DNA of 64,000 nt from Tranquillimonas alkanivorans (GCF_900115595.1 NZ_FOXA01000012.1:62001-126000); one strand, 5' to 3'; shown: positions 36,597 to 45,687, counted from the first letter of the stretch. Numbers and translations: made by a program. The notes: generated by a model not told the origin, from the sequence alone.

Positions 36597-37205
36597 ATGA
36601 CGCCTGAGACCGCGCCCGAGGTGCCGCACTACGTCCGCGACGTCGTGGACCGGCTGGACGTGCTCGGCGGTCATCCGAACCCGTCGCTGGGCGACGTGGT
36701 CGAGGCGTTCGGCCCGGCGTCGTTCCTGCCGCTGCTCTTGGTGCCGGCGCTTCTGGTCGTCTCGCCCCTGTCGGGCATTCCGCTGTTTTCCAGCATCTGC
36801 GGCCTGACCATCGCGCTGATCGCCGGTCAGATGCTGGCGCGGCGCGACCATGTCTGGCTGCCGGGTTTCCTGATGCGCCGCCGGGTGAAGGGCGAGCGGC
36901 TGCATTGGGCCATGGTGCGGCTGCGCCGGATGGCCGACTGGCTGGACGGGCAGACGCGCGGCCGGCTGGGCCTCCTCGTCTCGCCGCCTTTCGTGATCGT
37001 GCCCGAGCTGACCTGCGTGCTGTGCGGGCTGGCGATGCCGTTCCTGGAACTGGTGCCGTTCTCGTCGTCGCTGCTGGGGGCGACGGTGACGCTGATCACC
37101 GTCGGGTTCCTGTCGCGCGACGGCCTGTTCGTGCTGGCGGGATACATCCTGCTGGGGCTGGCCGCGTGGGTGCCGGTGCTGGTGGCGGGGCAGTTGGTGG
37201 AGTAG
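36597..37205 (+). CDS. exoD: ExoD-family membrane protein
   Basis: A 202-residue ExoD protein, named for an exopolysaccharide effect in rhizobia, whose biochemical function is unknown. The N terminus DVVDRLDVLGGHPNPSLGDV is soluble. About four hydrophobic segments follow: SFLPLLLVPALLVVSPLSG, FSSICGLTIALIAGQ, LTCVLCGLAMPFLELVPF and VLAGYILLGLAAWVPVLV, with the conserved FSSSLLGATVT. Start ATG 36597 matches the family length. It is monocistronic and converges with the FAD oxidoreductase gene. Confidence 0.86.
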   Translation: MTPETAPEVPHYVRDVVDRLDVLGGHPNPSLGDVVEAFGPASFLPLLLVPALLVVSPLSGIPLFSSICGLTIALIAGQMLARRDHVWLPGFLMRRRVKGERLHWAMVRLRRMADWLDGQTRGRLGLLVSPPFVIVPELTCVLCGLAMPFLELVPFSSSLLGATVTLITVGFLSRDGLFVLAGYILLGLAAWVPVLVAGQLVE

Positions 37206-37212
37206 GCGGCGC

Positions 37213-38469
37213 TCAGGTCAGGCCGCCAAGCTCCCGCACCCTGCCCGCGACCTCGGCCCCGTCGGTCAGGCCGGCGGCGGCGGCGATGCCCGCCGCCTCG
37301 CCCGTGGCGAAGGCGGTGCCCATGACGCGGGTCGAGCCATAGGCGATCGGGTCCGCGCCGATGACGCGGCCGGCGAGGTAGAGGTTGTCGAGCCCCTTCG
37401 CCCTGAGCGCGTCGAGCGGGATCGAGGCGAAGCCGGGCCCGCCGATGGAATGATAGACGGGCTTGCCGGCCGCGCCGTGCAGCTCGACCGGCCAAGCCGC
37501 CCGCGCCACGCCGTCTTCGCGCTGGCGTCCGGACAGGATGTCCTCGGCCGTCATTTCGTAGCGGGCCGCCGGGTGCCGCGTTTCGCGGATGCCGATCTGC
37601 GGGCCGGTCTGGGCGAGGAAGGCGCGCTCGAACCCCGGCACGCCGCCCTGCAGGATCTCGACATAGTCGTGCGCCATCTTGCGCGCCGTGCGCTCGGCAT
37701 GGGTGAAGCTGGCCGAGGTCAGGTCGGGCAGGGGCAGGTCGATGACCATCCACCACATCTCGCCCGTGCCGGGCACGCGGGTGTAGATGCCGCCGTCGGT
37801 CCGCGCGATGGGGAACGCGCCGGTTTCGTTGTAGCGGGCGATGGCGGTCTTCACCGCCTCGCGGTCGATCTTCAGGTCGGGGTCGATGCCACCCACGCGG
37901 ATGGGGGCCGAGACCGCCTGGAGCGCGCCCTCGCCGTCGCCCACGCGCATCGGCACGCCCGAGACGAGCGAGAGGTTCGCGTCGCCGGTGGCGTCCACGA
38001 AGCCTTCGGCCACCACGCGGCGGCGGCCCTCCATCCCGGCGAGCGTCGCGGCCTCGATCCGGTCGGCGGTGCGGGTGGCGGCGGCGACGCGGGTGTGCAG
38101 GAGCACGTCGACGCCGTGCGCCTCGAGCACGCGGTCGAGCGCCAGCTTCAGCCCCTCGGGATTGAGCAGGATGATCCAGTTGCCGGTCGTCTCGGACATG
38201 TGCGGCTTGCCGTCCATACCCAGCCGGCGCAGTTCGTCCAGCACCAGTTCGCCCGCGCCGCCCACGGCCTGCGCGGGGGCCTCGCCCTGCTGAAAGAAGC
38301 CGCAATAGGCCAGCACCTGCGAGGTCGTCGCGGCCCCGCCGAGGAAGCCGTACTTCTCGACCAGGCACACCTTGGCCCCGGCGCGGGCGGCGCCCAGAGC
38401 CGCGCCCACGCCGCCCGCGCCGCCGCCGGCGACGAGGACGTCGTACTCTGCCTCGGTCCTGCGGCTCAT
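37213..38469 (-). CDS. FAD-dependent oxidoreductase (PF12831-type)
   Basis: A 418-residue flavoprotein. The N-terminal Rossmann motif is VAGGGAGGVGAALGAARAG; near the C terminus GTAFATGEAAGIAAAAG binds FAD phosphates. DATGDANLSLVSG and YLAGRVIGADPIAYGS are typical of the FAD_oxidored family. Its substrate is unknown. The start at 38469 overlaps the upstream ABC permease stop by 4 bases (ATGA), so it is translated within the GntR-ABC transporter operon; the imported compound is the obvious candidate substrate. Confidence 0.83.
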   Translation of the reverse strand: MSRRTEAEYDVLVAGGGAGGVGAALGAARAGAKVCLVEKYGFLGGAATTSQVLAYCGFFQQGEAPAQAVGGAGELVLDELRRLGMDGKPHMSETTGNWIILLNPEGLKLALDRVLEAHGVDVLLHTRVAAATRTADRIEAATLAGMEGRRRVVAEGFVDATGDANLSLVSGVPMRVGDGEGALQAVSAPIRVGGIDPDLKIDREAVKTAIARYNETGAFPIARTDGGIYTRVPGTGEMWWMVIDLPLPDLTSASFTHAERTARKMAHDYVEILQGGVPGFERAFLAQTGPQIGIRETRHPAARYEMTAEDILSGRQREDGVARAAWPVELHGAAGKPVYHSIGGPGFASIPLDALRAKGLDNLYLAGRVIGADPIAYGSTRVMGTAFATGEAAGIAAAAGLTDGAEVAGRVRELGGLT

Positions 38470-39287
38470 GCGCGCCACCCCAGCAGGCGTTTCTCGATCA
38501 CGCCGATGGTGCCGCTCATCAGCACGCCGAGAAGCGACAGGATCGCGACGCCCGCGAACAGGCGTTCCAGGTCGTAGAGCGACCCGGCCTGAAGGATGTA
38601 GGCGCCGATGCCGTATTCCGCGCCCAGCATCTCGGCCGCGACCAGCAGGATGATCGCGATGGCGAGGCTGACGCGCAGGCCCGACAGGATGCCGGGCATC
38701 GCGCCGGGCAGAACGATGCGCAGGACGATGGTGGACCACGACAGGCTGAAGCTTTGCCCCATGCGGATCAGCGTGCGGTCGACGTTGTCCACCGCGCCGT
38801 AGGTGGCGACCACGGTCGGGGTGAAGGTCCCGAAGGCGATGAGTGCGTATTTCGACGCCTCGTCGATGCCGAACCAGATCACGAAGAGCGGCAAAAGCGC
38901 GATCTTGGGGATCGGGAACAGCGCGGCGACCAGCGGGACGAGCCCGGCGCGGACGACCGAGAAGAGGCCGATCATCACGCCCACGGCGATGCCGACGAAG
39001 GCGCCGATGGCCCCCCCGACCAGCAGCCGGGTGAGGGAGGGGACGAGGTGCGTCCACAGCATGCCGCTGCGCGCGAGGTCGACGAGCGTGGCGAACACGT
39101 CCGAGGGGCGCGGCATCGTGAGGTTCGAGATGAAGCCCGCCCGCGTGCCCCATTCCAGGAACGCGATCAGCACCACGAAGACCAGCGCGCCCACCCAGCG
39201 GGGCGAACTGGGGCGGAAGCCGCCGCCGCGGAAGCGGACGGGGCGGGCCTCGGCCTCGGCGGCGGGGGGGAAGGTGGCGTCAGTCAT
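38466..39287 (-). CDS. ABC transporter permease (SsuC/TauC type)
   Basis: A 273-residue inner-membrane permease of the SsuC/TauC/NMT1 family. About six transmembrane segments, beginning at VGALVFVVLIAFLEWG, and the EAA loop region near SFSLSWSTIVLRIVLPGAMPGI, where the ATPase docks. These importers take up sulfonates, nitrate, thiamine precursors or aromatic acids. It overlaps the FAD oxidoreductase start by 4 bases and its start overlaps the ATPase stop by 8 bases. Confidence 0.9.
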   Translation of the reverse strand: MTDATFPPAAEAEARPVRFRGGGFRPSSPRWVGALVFVVLIAFLEWGTRAGFISNLTMPRPSDVFATLVDLARSGMLWTHLVPSLTRLLVGGAIGAFVGIAVGVMIGLFSVVRAGLVPLVAALFPIPKIALLPLFVIWFGIDEASKYALIAFGTFTPTVVATYGAVDNVDRTLIRMGQSFSLSWSTIVLRIVLPGAMPGILSGLRVSLAIAIILLVAAEMLGAEYGIGAYILQAGSLYDLERLFAGVAILSLLGVLMSGTIGVIEKRLLGWRA

Positions 39288-40047
39288 GGACCAGTTCCTT
39301 GTCGGCGGCCTCGGCCTCGGCCCGCATCAGGTGCCACAGGTGCTTCTGCTTGGCGTCGAGCTCGGGGTTCGCCAGGTCGCGGTCCGCCAGCGGCATGTCG
39401 ATCTCGACGATCTCGTTGACCGCGCCGGGACGGCGCGACAGTACGACGATCCGGTGGCCCAGCCGCACGGCCTCGGCCAGGTTGTGCGTGACGTAGACGG
39501 CGGTGAAGGGCTGGCGCGTCCACAGCGCGATCAGGTCGTCCATCAGCAGTTCGCGCGTCTGGCTGTCGAGCGCCGAGAGCGGTTCGTCCATCAGCAGCAC
39601 CGCCGGGTTCACGGCGAGGGCTCGGGCGATGGCGACGCGCTGCTTCATGCCGCCGGACAGCTGGCGCGGCCACGCCTTGCGGAACTCGGACAGCTTCGTA
39701 CGGGCCAGCACGTCGGCGATGATGCTCTCGGCCTTCCTGCCGCGGATGCCGTGGTCGGACAGGATGAGCGAGATGTTCCCCTCGACCGACCGCCAGGGCA
39801 GCAGGGCGAAGTCCTGGAAGACATAGGTCAGCGGGTTGATGCTGTCGGCGGGCGGCGCGCCGATCTGCACGACCTGCCCCTCGGTCGGACGCTCAAGCCC
39901 GCCGATGAAGCGCAGGAGCGTGGACTTGCCGCAGCCCGACGGGCCGACGATGCAGACGATGCGCCCCGCCGGAATGTCGAGCGAGATGTCGCGCAGGACC
40001 TCCACATCGTCATAGCGATGGGAGATCGACTCGAGCCTGAGGTCCAT
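39280..40047 (-). CDS. ABC transporter ATP-binding protein (SsuB/TauB type)
   Basis: A 255-residue ATPase of the SsuB/TauB family. Walker A GPSGCGKST, signature LSGGMKQRV, Walker B VLLMDEPLSALD, and the H-loop histidine in YVTHNLAEA. ATG at 40047 (MDLRLESISHRY) is preferred to the longer frame to 40146, which has no ribosome site. It is the second transporter gene, between the binding protein and the permease. Confidence 0.92.
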   Translation of the reverse strand: MDLRLESISHRYDDVEVLRDISLDIPAGRIVCIVGPSGCGKSTLLRFIGGLERPTEGQVVQIGAPPADSINPLTYVFQDFALLPWRSVEGNISLILSDHGIRGRKAESIIADVLARTKLSEFRKAWPRQLSGGMKQRVAIARALAVNPAVLLMDEPLSALDSQTRELLMDDLIALWTRQPFTAVYVTHNLAEAVRLGHRIVVLSRRPGAVNEIVEIDMPLADRDLANPELDAKQKHLWHLMRAEAEAADKELVHD

Positions 40048-40102
40048 GGGAATCCTTGGTGTCGGCGGGGCGCGGACGGGCCGCGCCCCGGAGCTTGCGG
40101 TC

Positions 40103-41119
40103 TTAGGAGATGACGTCGACGTAGCTTTCGTCCACGAGCGTGTCATATGCCACGTCGCCGCCGACCAGCCCCTCGGACTTGAACCAGTCGAGCTGGTCCT
40201 GCACCGAGGCGCGGTTGAGGGCCGCGTTCGCGTTTATGCGCATCGCGCCGTTGACGATGGACGGGCGCGCCTCTTCGACCGAGCGGTCGGGATAGACGTA
40301 GCCGGCGATCAGTTCGATGATCGCGTCGCGCTCGGCCTCGTCGGCGGTGTTGTCCACGAGCGCGGCGTTGAAGTCCGCCGCCCCGCGCGAAAACGCCTCG
40401 AGGAAGGCCGCCGTCTGCTCGCGCTTGTTCGCCGCGTTGTCGGCCGAGGTGAAGACGGTCGTGACCTGGTAGTTCGGCAGGTAGTCCGAGACGTCGCCGA
40501 TGATCTTGACCGCCCCCGCATTCGCCAGCGGCTTGGCGATGTGGGGCACGATGGACCAGGCGTCGATCTGGCCGGTCTTGATCGCGCCGATGACGGCGGG
40601 AACCTTCTGGAGCGGCTTGAACGAGACCTCGGCGCCTTCGGCCTGGGCGATCTTCGAGCCCATGTAGTGGAAGGAGGAACCCGCCTGCGTGATGCCGTAG
40701 GTCTTGCCGTCGAGCTTCGAGGGGTCGGTCAGCCCGGCCTCGTAGGCGTCGTTCGAGGCGAGGATCTTCTGCCCGTCGATGCCCGGCTCTTCCGACAGGC
40801 CGCCGCCGATGACCTTGGCCGCGCCCTTCTGGGCCAGCGAGATCAGGCCGCCGGTGACCGCGGTCACGCCGTAATCCGCGTCGCCCGAGGCAATGGCGAT
40901 AGCCATGGGCTGGGCCGCCTGAAAGAACTCGAAGTTCACGTCGAGGCCGGCATCGGCGAAGTACCCGCGCTCGGCCGCGATGAAGGACGGCGCGTGGCTG
41001 GTGAAGCGCAGCGCGCCCACGTTGATCGGGGTCTGGGCCCGGGCGGTGCGGGCGATGAACGGCGTTGCGGCCGTTGCGCCCATCAGCGCCATGGCGCCGC
41101 GTCTGGTGAAGGTGCTCAT
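40103..41119 (-). CDS. ABC transporter substrate-binding protein (NMT1/SsuA type)
   Basis: A 338-residue periplasmic binding protein. It has a twin-arginine signal (FTRRGAMALMGATAATPFIA, cleavage near ARA-Q), followed by LRFTSHAPSFIAAERGYFADAGLDV, the standard beginning of NMT1/SsuA proteins. The ligand is unknown; members bind sulfonates, thiamine precursors, nitrate or aromatic acids. ATG 41119 follows GGGAGGACACCG. It starts 43 bases downstream of the GntR gene in the same direction. Confidence 0.9.
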   Translation of the reverse strand: MSTFTRRGAMALMGATAATPFIARTARAQTPINVGALRFTSHAPSFIAAERGYFADAGLDVNFEFFQAAQPMAIAIASGDADYGVTAVTGGLISLAQKGAAKVIGGGLSEEPGIDGQKILASNDAYEAGLTDPSKLDGKTYGITQAGSSFHYMGSKIAQAEGAEVSFKPLQKVPAVIGAIKTGQIDAWSIVPHIAKPLANAGAVKIIGDVSDYLPNYQVTTVFTSADNAANKREQTAAFLEAFSRGAADFNAALVDNTADEAERDAIIELIAGYVYPDRSVEEARPSIVNGAMRINANAALNRASVQDQLDWFKSEGLVGGDVAYDTLVDESYVDVIS

Positions 41120-41161
41120 CGGTGTCCTCCCTTTCTGAGCATTGGCCCCGGTGGGGGCGGT

Positions 41162-41833
41162 TCAGCGAACTCCGGCGCGCGCCAGATCGCTTTCGATGTC
41201 GGCGACGAGGTGGTCGGTCGCCGCATGTTGGTCGTGGTCGAGGATCGCCGTCAGCAGCGCCTTCTGCCGATGCGCCACCGCGCGGGGGTCACACAGCCCC
41301 TCGCGCAGGTTGGCGAGGCGAAAGCGGCGCGACTGGTCGTAGAGCCGGGCGGTGACGGCAATCAGCCGGGGCGAGCCGCAGGCCTCCATCAGCGCGGCGT
41401 GGAAGGCGCGGCCGGCCTCGTCCCAGGCCAGCGCCGACACCTCGGGCTCGGCCAGTACCTGCTCGGTGGCGCGGTCGGCGGCGTGTCCGGCGGCCATAAG
41501 CCGGCCTTCCCACGCGACGTCGCCGCGCTCCATCGACCAGCGCAGGCCGATCGGGTCGAGCTCGGCGCGCATGCGGATGATGTCGCGCAGGTCCTCCTCG
41601 GTCGCCGAGGAGACGCGGAAGCCGCGCTGCGCGTTCGCCTCGACCAGCCCCTCGGCCGTCAGCTGCGTCAGCGCCTCGCGCACCGAGTGGTTCGAGCCGC
41701 CGTAGCGGCGGCGCAGCTCCTCGATCTTCAGCTTGGCGTCGGGAGGCAGGTCGCCGAACGAGATGTCGCGCCGCACGGCGCCCGCGATGAGCGCCACGAT
41801 CGAGCGGTCGTCTTGTCCCTTGCGCGAAAACAT
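41162..41833 (-). CDS. GntR-family regulator (FCD domain)
   Basis: A GntR regulator of the FadR subfamily, about 223 residues if it starts at 41833. The winged helix contains KLKIEELRRRYGGSNHSVREALTQLTAEGLVE; the FCD domain has the metal/ligand residues in ELDPIGLRW, AFHAALMEACGS and HRQKALLTAILDHD. Starts at 41851 (MGSRSAM) and 41893 are open; none has a clear ribosome site. It is divergent from the AroE paralogue and upstream of the ABC/FAD operon, so it probably controls both. Confidence 0.85.
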   Translation of the reverse strand: MFSRKGQDDRSIVALIAGAVRRDISFGDLPPDAKLKIEELRRRYGGSNHSVREALTQLTAEGLVEANAQRGFRVSSATEEDLRDIIRMRAELDPIGLRWSMERGDVAWEGRLMAAGHAADRATEQVLAEPEVSALAWDEAGRAFHAALMEACGSPRLIAVTARLYDQSRRFRLANLREGLCDPRAVAHRQKALLTAILDHDQHAATDHLVADIESDLARAGVR

Positions 41834-41862
41834 GGCGCTGCGTGACCCCATTGCCAAAACGT

Positions 41863-41879
41863 TACACATTTTGTGAAAT
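41863..41879. promoter_or_regulatory. Candidate GntR operator
   Basis: TTACACA-TTT-TGTGAAA is a 17-base imperfect palindrome (one mismatch) between the divergent GntR and AroE-like starts. FadR-type GntR proteins often bind AT-rich palindromes in this position. It also lies downstream of a candidate plus-strand -35, TTGCCA (41851-41856). Confidence 0.35.
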
Positions 41880-41911
41880 GCGCAACGAAACAAGTCAAGG
41901 GACGTATACGC

Positions 41912-42682
41912 ATGATATCAGGCCGGACAACGCAGGTCGTGGTGCCGATGATCGGCGATCCGGTGGCGCAGGCGGCCACGCCGCCGCTGTGGAATGCGCA
42001 TTTCCAGGGGCAGGGGATCGACGCGGTCTGCGTGCCGGTGCACCTGCCGGCGGCGGGGCTGGTGTCGTTCGTCGAATGGGTGCGGCATGCCCGGAACGTG
42101 CCCGGTTTCCTGACTACCGTGCCGCACAAGGCGGCGCTGCCCGGGCTGTGCGATCATCTGGACGACGAGGTGCACGTGCTGGGCGTGGCGAACACGGTGG
42201 CGAAACGGCCCGACGGCACGCTCGCCTGTGCGATGTTCGACGGGCGGGGCATGGTGGCGGCGCTGAAGGCGGCGGGCTGCGATCTGGCCGCGGCCTCGGT
42301 CGCGATTTGCGGTGCGGGGGCGGCGGGCGCCTCGATCGCCGTACAGGCGGCCCGCCAAGGGGCGCGGCGGCTTCGGCTGTTCGACCTGCACGCGCCGGCG
42401 GCGGTGCGGCTGGCCGAGCGGCTGGGGTACCTGGGCGTCGAGATCGAGCTGGGCCGCGCTCAGCCGGGCGACGTGCTGGTCAACGCCGCGCCTGCCGGCA
42501 GCGCCTCGCCATTCCCCGAAGAGATCGTCGCGACCGCCCCCGCCGTGGCCGATTGCGTGACCGAGCCGGAGGAGACGCCCTTGCTGCACCTCGCCCGTGC
42601 CCACGGCTGCATCGCCGTGCCCGGGCGCGAGATGGCGGCGCACCAGGCGGCGCTGATGCGGGCGTTCCTGGGGCTGGAGTGA
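41912..42682 (+). CDS. Shikimate dehydrogenase-family protein (AroE paralogue)
   Basis: A 256-residue member of the shikimate/quinate dehydrogenase family. The catalytic lysine lies in TTVPHKAALP, where the usual Asn-Val-Thr reads Leu-Thr-Thr. The cofactor motif is CGAGAAGASIAVQAARQ, and INA-type NAAPAGS follows. The catalytic-pocket changes argue against housekeeping AroE. ATG 41912 has AAGGGA 11 bases upstream; a longer frame to 41873 is unlikely. It is divergent from the GntR/ABC/FAD operon, suggesting it works on the imported compound. Confidence 0.84.
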   Translation: MISGRTTQVVVPMIGDPVAQAATPPLWNAHFQGQGIDAVCVPVHLPAAGLVSFVEWVRHARNVPGFLTTVPHKAALPGLCDHLDDEVHVLGVANTVAKRPDGTLACAMFDGRGMVAALKAAGCDLAAASVAICGAGAAGASIAVQAARQGARRLRLFDLHAPAAVRLAERLGYLGVEIELGRAQPGDVLVNAAPAGSASPFPEEIVATAPAVADCVTEPEETPLLHLARAHGCIAVPGREMAAHQAALMRAFLGLE

Positions 42683-42684
42683 CG

Positions 42685-43635
42685 TCAGTCCTTTCGCGGC
42701 AGCGTGTCTGCCTTGACCGCGCCGCGTTCGCCGCGGGGCCGGGGCTTGCCGGTGGTGCTGTCGCGGGCGGTCTGATGCTCCATCTCGGAGTTCAACTCGG
42801 CTCCCAGAAGCACGATGAACGACGACAGCCAGAACCACATCAGCAGGATGATCACCCCGCCGAGCGCGCCGTAGGTCGCGTTGTAGCTGCCGAAGTTGCG
42901 CACATAGACTGAAAACAGGATCGAGCCCGCGACCCACAGGATCGTGGCGATCACCGCGCCGGGCGTGACCCAGCGCCATTTCGGATCTGCGCGCGAGGGG
43001 CCATAGCGGTAAAGGACGGCGAGCCCGAGGATGGCGAACACCCCCAGAAGCGGCCAGCGCAGCCAGTTCACCGCCGTCTGCACGCCCGAGGAGAGGCCCA
43101 TCGACCCCAGCAGGGCCGGGGCCGCGACGGTGACCGCCAGCGCCACGGCGAAGCCCAGGATCAGGCCCAGCGTCAACACCAGCGCCACGACGTTGAGCTT
43201 GATGAGGTTGCGCTTCTCGTCCTCGTCGTACGCGATGTTCATCCCCTCCATCAGCGACTTGGTGCCCTTCGACGCGCTATAGAGGGTCAGCAGGAGCCCC
43301 ACGACGGCCGCGAGCCCCGCGGCGCCCTGGCCCGAGGCGACCTTGGCCGCCTGATCCTGAAGGATGCTTGCCGCGTCTTCGGGCAGCACGCCGGACAGCT
43401 GGGCGACCTGCTGCTCGACCGTGGCGGGGTCGAGGATCATGCCCGCGATCGACACGAGCGCGGCGATGCCGGGGAAGATGGCGAGCAGGCCGAAGAACGC
43501 GACGCCCGCCGACACGATCAAGACGTGGTCGGCGGTCACTTCGCTCATGGTGCGCTTCAGGATCTCGCGCCAGCCCGGCTTGGGAATGTCGCGGGGCCGC
43601 TCGGCGTGGCGGCCCCGGTCGGTGGCCTCGGTCAT
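42685..43635 (-). CDS. YihY/BrkB-family membrane protein
   Basis: A 316-residue YihY protein (once misnamed RNase BN). About six transmembrane segments, starting HVLIVSAGVAFFGLLAIFPGI, with the conserved GVIILLMWFWLSSFIVLLGAELN near the C terminus. The C-terminal tail is charged (GKPRPRGERGAVKADTLPRKD). Function unknown. The start at 43635 has GGAGGACCGAG, whose GGAGGAC is complementary to GTCCTCC 16 bases upstream. It is 57 bases downstream of the acyl-CoA synthetase gene on the same strand. Confidence 0.88.
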   Translation of the reverse strand: MTEATDRGRHAERPRDIPKPGWREILKRTMSEVTADHVLIVSAGVAFFGLLAIFPGIAALVSIAGMILDPATVEQQVAQLSGVLPEDAASILQDQAAKVASGQGAAGLAAVVGLLLTLYSASKGTKSLMEGMNIAYDEDEKRNLIKLNVVALVLTLGLILGFAVALAVTVAAPALLGSMGLSSGVQTAVNWLRWPLLGVFAILGLAVLYRYGPSRADPKWRWVTPGAVIATILWVAGSILFSVYVRNFGSYNATYGALGGVIILLMWFWLSSFIVLLGAELNSEMEHQTARDSTTGKPRPRGERGAVKADTLPRKD

Positions 43636-43639
43636 CTCG

Positions 43640-43669
43640 GTCCTCCTTTGGCGGAAGAACCGGGAGGAC
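43640..43669 (-). promoter_or_regulatory. Shine-Dalgarno/anti-Shine-Dalgarno hairpin before the YihY gene
   Basis: On the minus strand GTCCTCC (43669-43663) can pair with the ribosome-binding GGAGGAC (43646-43640) just before the YihY start codon; the loop is about 16 bases. Sequestration of the ribosome site is possible; a translational switch is an inference. Confidence 0.4.
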
Positions 43670-43692
43670 GCGGCGCGGGTTCCGTCAGATGC

Positions 43693-45576
43693 TTACTGCG
43701 CCCATTCCCAGGGGCGGGTGAATTCGCCCAGCGTCTTCTCGACCGCCTTCACGTCGACTTCGCCGGTCTTGCGCAGGCGGGCGACCAGGCCGCGCTTCTT
43801 GTCTTCGTACACCTCTTCGACCTTCGCGGCGTGGCCCGCCTGTTCCAGCGCGTGGTCGTAGATGCGCGCGATGGCGAGCTTGCGCAGCGCGGGCTTGAAG
43901 ATCTTGCCTACGGCGGTCTTGGGCAGTTCGGGCAGGATCTCGAGGTGCTTGGGATAGGCCGCGCGCTCGTGAATGTGGTCGCGGGCATAGGCCAGGAGGT
44001 CGGCCTCGGTCACCTCGGCGCCCTCGACGAGTTCGACATAGGCGCAGGGCAGTTCGCCCGCGAAGGCGTCGGGCTGGCCGATGGCGCCGACGAAGGCGAC
44101 GGCGTCGTGGCCGGCCAGCGCCTCTTCGATCTCGGCAGGGTCGATGTTGTGGCCGCCCCGGATGATCAGGTCCTTCGCCCGGCCGGTGATCCACAGGTAC
44201 CCGTCCTCGTCGATGCGGCCCAGATCGCCGGTGCGCAGGTAGACATCGTGGTGGAACAGGTCGTGGTTCTTGTCCGCCTCGGTATAGGTCGAGCCCTCGA
44301 AGACGCCGGGGCTGTCGACGCAGATCTCGCCCACGGTGTCGGCCGGCATCTCTTGCGGGCCCTCGGGCGTGTGCTTGAGGATCTTGACGTGCGTGTACGG
44401 AAACGGGATGCCGATCGAGCCGACCTTCTTCGTCCCGCCCGGCGGGTTGATCGAGACGAGGCAGGTCGCCTCGGTCAGGCCGTAGCCCTCGCAGATGGTG
44501 ACGCCGGCGGCGGACTCGAACCGCTTGTAAAGCTCGAGCGGCAGCGGGGACGAGCCGCAGAACGCCAGCTTGAGCGACGAGATGTCGGCGTCCACCTTGC
44601 GCTGCATCAGCGCGGCGATGGCCGTGGGCACCGTAATCATGAAGGTGACGCGGTAGCGTTCGATCAGCTTCCAGAAGTTGTCGAACACGCCTTCGCCGCG
44701 ATAGCCGGCGGGGGTGGGGAACACGATGTGCGCACCCGAGGCGAGCGAGGCGCCGAGCGCCACGATGGTGGCGAAGACGTGGAACATCGGCAGCGGGCAG
44801 ATCAGCACGTCTTCCTCGCGAAACAGCAGCGTCGCGCCCAGCCAGCCGTTGTAGACGATGCCGGAATAGCGGTGCTGCGCCACCTTCGGCATGCCGGTCG
44901 TCCCGCCGGTGTGGAAGTACGCCGCCACGCGATCGCCGGTGCTGTCGGCGAAGGTCAGGTCGCGCGGCTGCTTGGCGAGTTCGCGGTTGAGGTCGAGCAC
45001 CCGCGCCTTGTGCTTGATCGGCATCTTCGGCCGGATCATCGGTACGACGAACCTCTTCACGCCGGTGAGGTAGCGGGTCAGGTCGACCTCGATCACCGTC
45101 TCAACGTTCGGGGCCAGGGCCACCGCCTGCGCGGCCTTCTGCGCCACATCGCTTTTCGGGAAGCTCTTGAGCGTGACCAGCACCTTCGCGCCGGTTTCGC
45201 GCAGGATGCCGGCGATGTGCTCGGGGTCGAGCAGCGGGTTGATCGGGTTCACGATGCCGGCGATCGAGCCACCGATATAGGTCAGCACCGTTTCGTTGCA
45301 GTTGGGCAGCAGGAACGCGACCACGTCCTTTTCGCCCACGCCGAGGCTGCGGAACAGGTTCGCCGCCTGCGCCGACTTCGCGCGCAGGTCATTCCAGTTC
45401 AGCGTTTCGGCCGGGTCGGTGGGGCCGGAGAACAACTGGAAGGTCAGGGCAGGTCGGGTGCCGTGGGCGTCGGCCGTGCGCGACAGCATCTCCCACATGG
45501 TGCGGGGGACGTCGCGCTGTTCCCACGGGATCTCGTTCTGGATCGCGTCGCGGTCCGCGAGGCTGGCGTATGTCAT
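43693..45576 (-). CDS. Fatty-acid/acyl-CoA synthetase
   Basis: A 627-residue AMP-forming acyl-CoA synthetase that activates a carboxylic acid with ATP and CoA. AMP-binding motif YFHTGGTTGMPKVAQH, adenylate-forming motif YGLTEATC, the conserved GDLGRIDEDGYLWITGRAKDLI and the C-terminal NIDPAEIEEAL. The length and the FWK-type acyl pocket region suggest medium- or long-chain fatty acids, but acid specificity cannot be read. The start at 45576 is 111 bases from the ABC exporter stop; the three genes exporter-synthetase-YihY are co-directional. Confidence 0.9.
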   Translation of the reverse strand: MTYASLADRDAIQNEIPWEQRDVPRTMWEMLSRTADAHGTRPALTFQLFSGPTDPAETLNWNDLRAKSAQAANLFRSLGVGEKDVVAFLLPNCNETVLTYIGGSIAGIVNPINPLLDPEHIAGILRETGAKVLVTLKSFPKSDVAQKAAQAVALAPNVETVIEVDLTRYLTGVKRFVVPMIRPKMPIKHKARVLDLNRELAKQPRDLTFADSTGDRVAAYFHTGGTTGMPKVAQHRYSGIVYNGWLGATLLFREEDVLICPLPMFHVFATIVALGASLASGAHIVFPTPAGYRGEGVFDNFWKLIERYRVTFMITVPTAIAALMQRKVDADISSLKLAFCGSSPLPLELYKRFESAAGVTICEGYGLTEATCLVSINPPGGTKKVGSIGIPFPYTHVKILKHTPEGPQEMPADTVGEICVDSPGVFEGSTYTEADKNHDLFHHDVYLRTGDLGRIDEDGYLWITGRAKDLIIRGGHNIDPAEIEEALAGHDAVAFVGAIGQPDAFAGELPCAYVELVEGAEVTEADLLAYARDHIHERAAYPKHLEILPELPKTAVGKIFKPALRKLAIARIYDHALEQAGHAAKVEEVYEDKKRGLVARLRKTGEVDVKAVEKTLGEFTRPWEWAQ

Positions 45577-45687
45577 CTTCGAATCCTCCCCGTGGGCCGC
45601 CTCGTCCCCGTGCGGCCTTCCCTTGCGCCATTTGGTTTAAGGCAGCGGGGGCGAGGGATCAAAGTGTGACGCTGCGAAACGGAAAAG

